64,000 nt of DNA from G965237725 sp965237725 (GTDB lineage Bacteria; Pseudomonadota; Gammaproteobacteria; Arenicellales; Poriferihabitantaceae), in assembly GCA_965237725.1 (NCBI GenBank), contig OZ250151.1, positions 3,596,001 to 3,660,000 of the forward strand, written 5' to 3'. This document shows, in pieces, positions 63,450 to 64,000 of the stretch; position 1 is the first letter of the stretch; the number at the start of each line of letters is the position of its first letter. The notes under the pieces are model-generated. The model was given only the letters and a program-made list of their open reading frames with translations. It was not told the origin of the DNA and ran no database searches. The translations under genes were made by a program, and so were the position numbers.

Positions 63450-63595
63450 CGAAGGCGAAGAATGTGAAGAACCTGAAGCCCCCAAAGAACCGGTTGAACC
63501 CGTTTAGGCCCAGCGACCTGTTAGCAACGAAATGGACAGTTTCGAATTAACTGTATGTAAATTCGAGATGCCGGAACCCGATCTATCACCCATGA
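63450..63595 (+). pseudogene. Degenerate duplicate of the 3' end of the 61064 lipoprotein gene
   Basis: CGAAGGCGAAGAATGTGAAG through the in-frame TAG at 63505-63507 matches 61705-61762 in frame and length, with substitutions; weaker similarity extends to about 63590 past the stop. No start or upstream part of the gene is present. The remaining gap up to 63699 is AT-rich. Confidence 0.8.
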
Positions 63596-63699
63596 GAAAT
63601 TTATGGAATCAATATAGCAGCCATTTGCCTTAGAATTTTGTGGTGCTGTTTATATACTCAGATTGTGTGAAACTAAAAATTCTTAACGCCAATTAGCGC

Positions 63700-64000
63700 T
63701 TAATAAAAACTTTTACCTTGGTAAATTTCAATTTCATACTTCACAAGATACTTTCCTGATTTTTTCTTGACGCCGATGTGATAGGTGTCAACCTCGGGGT
63801 CTTGTAGTAATGACCAACACCTCCTTGGGTCAGATGGATCAAATACAAGCTCTAAGCAATTATTGTTATTTCTTGTTTTCCAACTTCCTATGTATTGAGA
63901 ATTCATAGACCTACCGGTTAGCGAACCATTCGGATCAAAGTACGCAATTGATCTTCCACCCGCTAAAAACCGCCCTTTTATTGTATTTCCTACCACCAAT
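63700..64000 (-). CDS. Hypothetical protein, truncated by the window edge
   Basis: At least 99 residues in frame to the right edge. It is beta-rich, with the sequence RSIAYFDPNGSLTGRSMNSQYIGSWK recalling small secreted proteins of calycin-like look, but it has no recognised family. The start is probably outside the window. Confidence 0.5.
   Translation of the reverse strand, partial: LVVGNTIKGRFLAGGRSIAYFDPNGSLTGRSMNSQYIGSWKTRNNNNCLELVFDPSDPRRCWSLLQDPEVDTYHIGVKKKSGKYLVKYEIEIYQGKSFY

Noticed and set aside
1..64000. CRISPR arrays, tRNA or rRNA genes, prophage
   Set aside because: Looked for and not seen; the only regularly spaced repeats are the coding and intergenic tandem repeats listed.

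Overview
This window looks like part of the chromosome of a marine or sediment gammaproteobacterium. The pointers are a TorTRS-like sensory system, a RimK/retropepsin/aspartoacylase cluster, GcvA-type LysR regulators, a DddP-type DMSP lyase and several catabolic genes for methylated osmolytes. No rRNA, tRNA, CRISPR array or intact transposase was seen, so the taxonomic call is an inference from gene content and moderately AT-rich base use.

Region 1 (1-15.2 kb) is a methylamine-nitrogen module: cytochrome c, an ammonium transporter with a 55-residue membrane partner, a GntR regulator, a gamma-glutamylmethylamide synthetase-like ligase, three N-methylglutamate synthase-like genes (mgsABC/glxBCD type), two unknown small proteins and a SoxB-like FAD oxidoreductase. 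Two stretches of mosaic intergenic repeats flank it (2.4-3.2 and 11.4-12.1 kb). Next come an unknown protein, a Bacteroidota-type PdxJ and a PLP-dependent dehydratase.

Region 2 (14.7-29 kb) is a TMAO module. A TmoXVW-like ABC transporter (with uspA) sits beside response regulator, hybrid kinase and periplasmic sensor genes of TorR/TorS/TorT type, followed by a TMAO demethylase (Tdm), a cupin and a BenE-like transporter. Trimethylamine monooxygenase (tmm) lies further on at 38.8-40.1 kb, next to a GcvT-family paralogue and a CntA/GbcA-type Rieske oxygenase. Together these genes could oxidise TMA to TMAO, import TMAO, demethylate it to dimethylamine and formaldehyde, and recycle monomethylamine nitrogen into glutamate. 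Dimethylamine monooxygenase, the step between, is not in the window.

Region 3 (29-44 kb) is mixed: a PhyH dioxygenase, an ATP-grasp protein and a methyltransferase, then VOC, PhzF, DUF1203, a spermidine-synthase-like protein, a LysR/Rieske pair, a secreted HExxH protease and two SDRs.

Region 4 (44-54 kb) holds the RimK cluster and a dimethylargininase-like gene. The last 175 bp of that gene are repeated 3.3 kb downstream, bracketing a JmjC/cupin hydroxylase, a Tat-type exported protein and an APH-fold kinase. A LysR regulator divergent from dddP follows.

Region 5 (54-64 kb) has IS debris, a GNAT, an enoyl-CoA hydratase, a DadA-like oxidoreductase and three low-complexity lipoproteins. Two of the lipoproteins and a DUF6502 gene are associated with a shared 17-bp palindrome, GTGGGA-N5-TCCCAC. 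A second 3'-end gene duplication brackets a metallophosphoesterase and a cyclic-nucleotide-binding protein.
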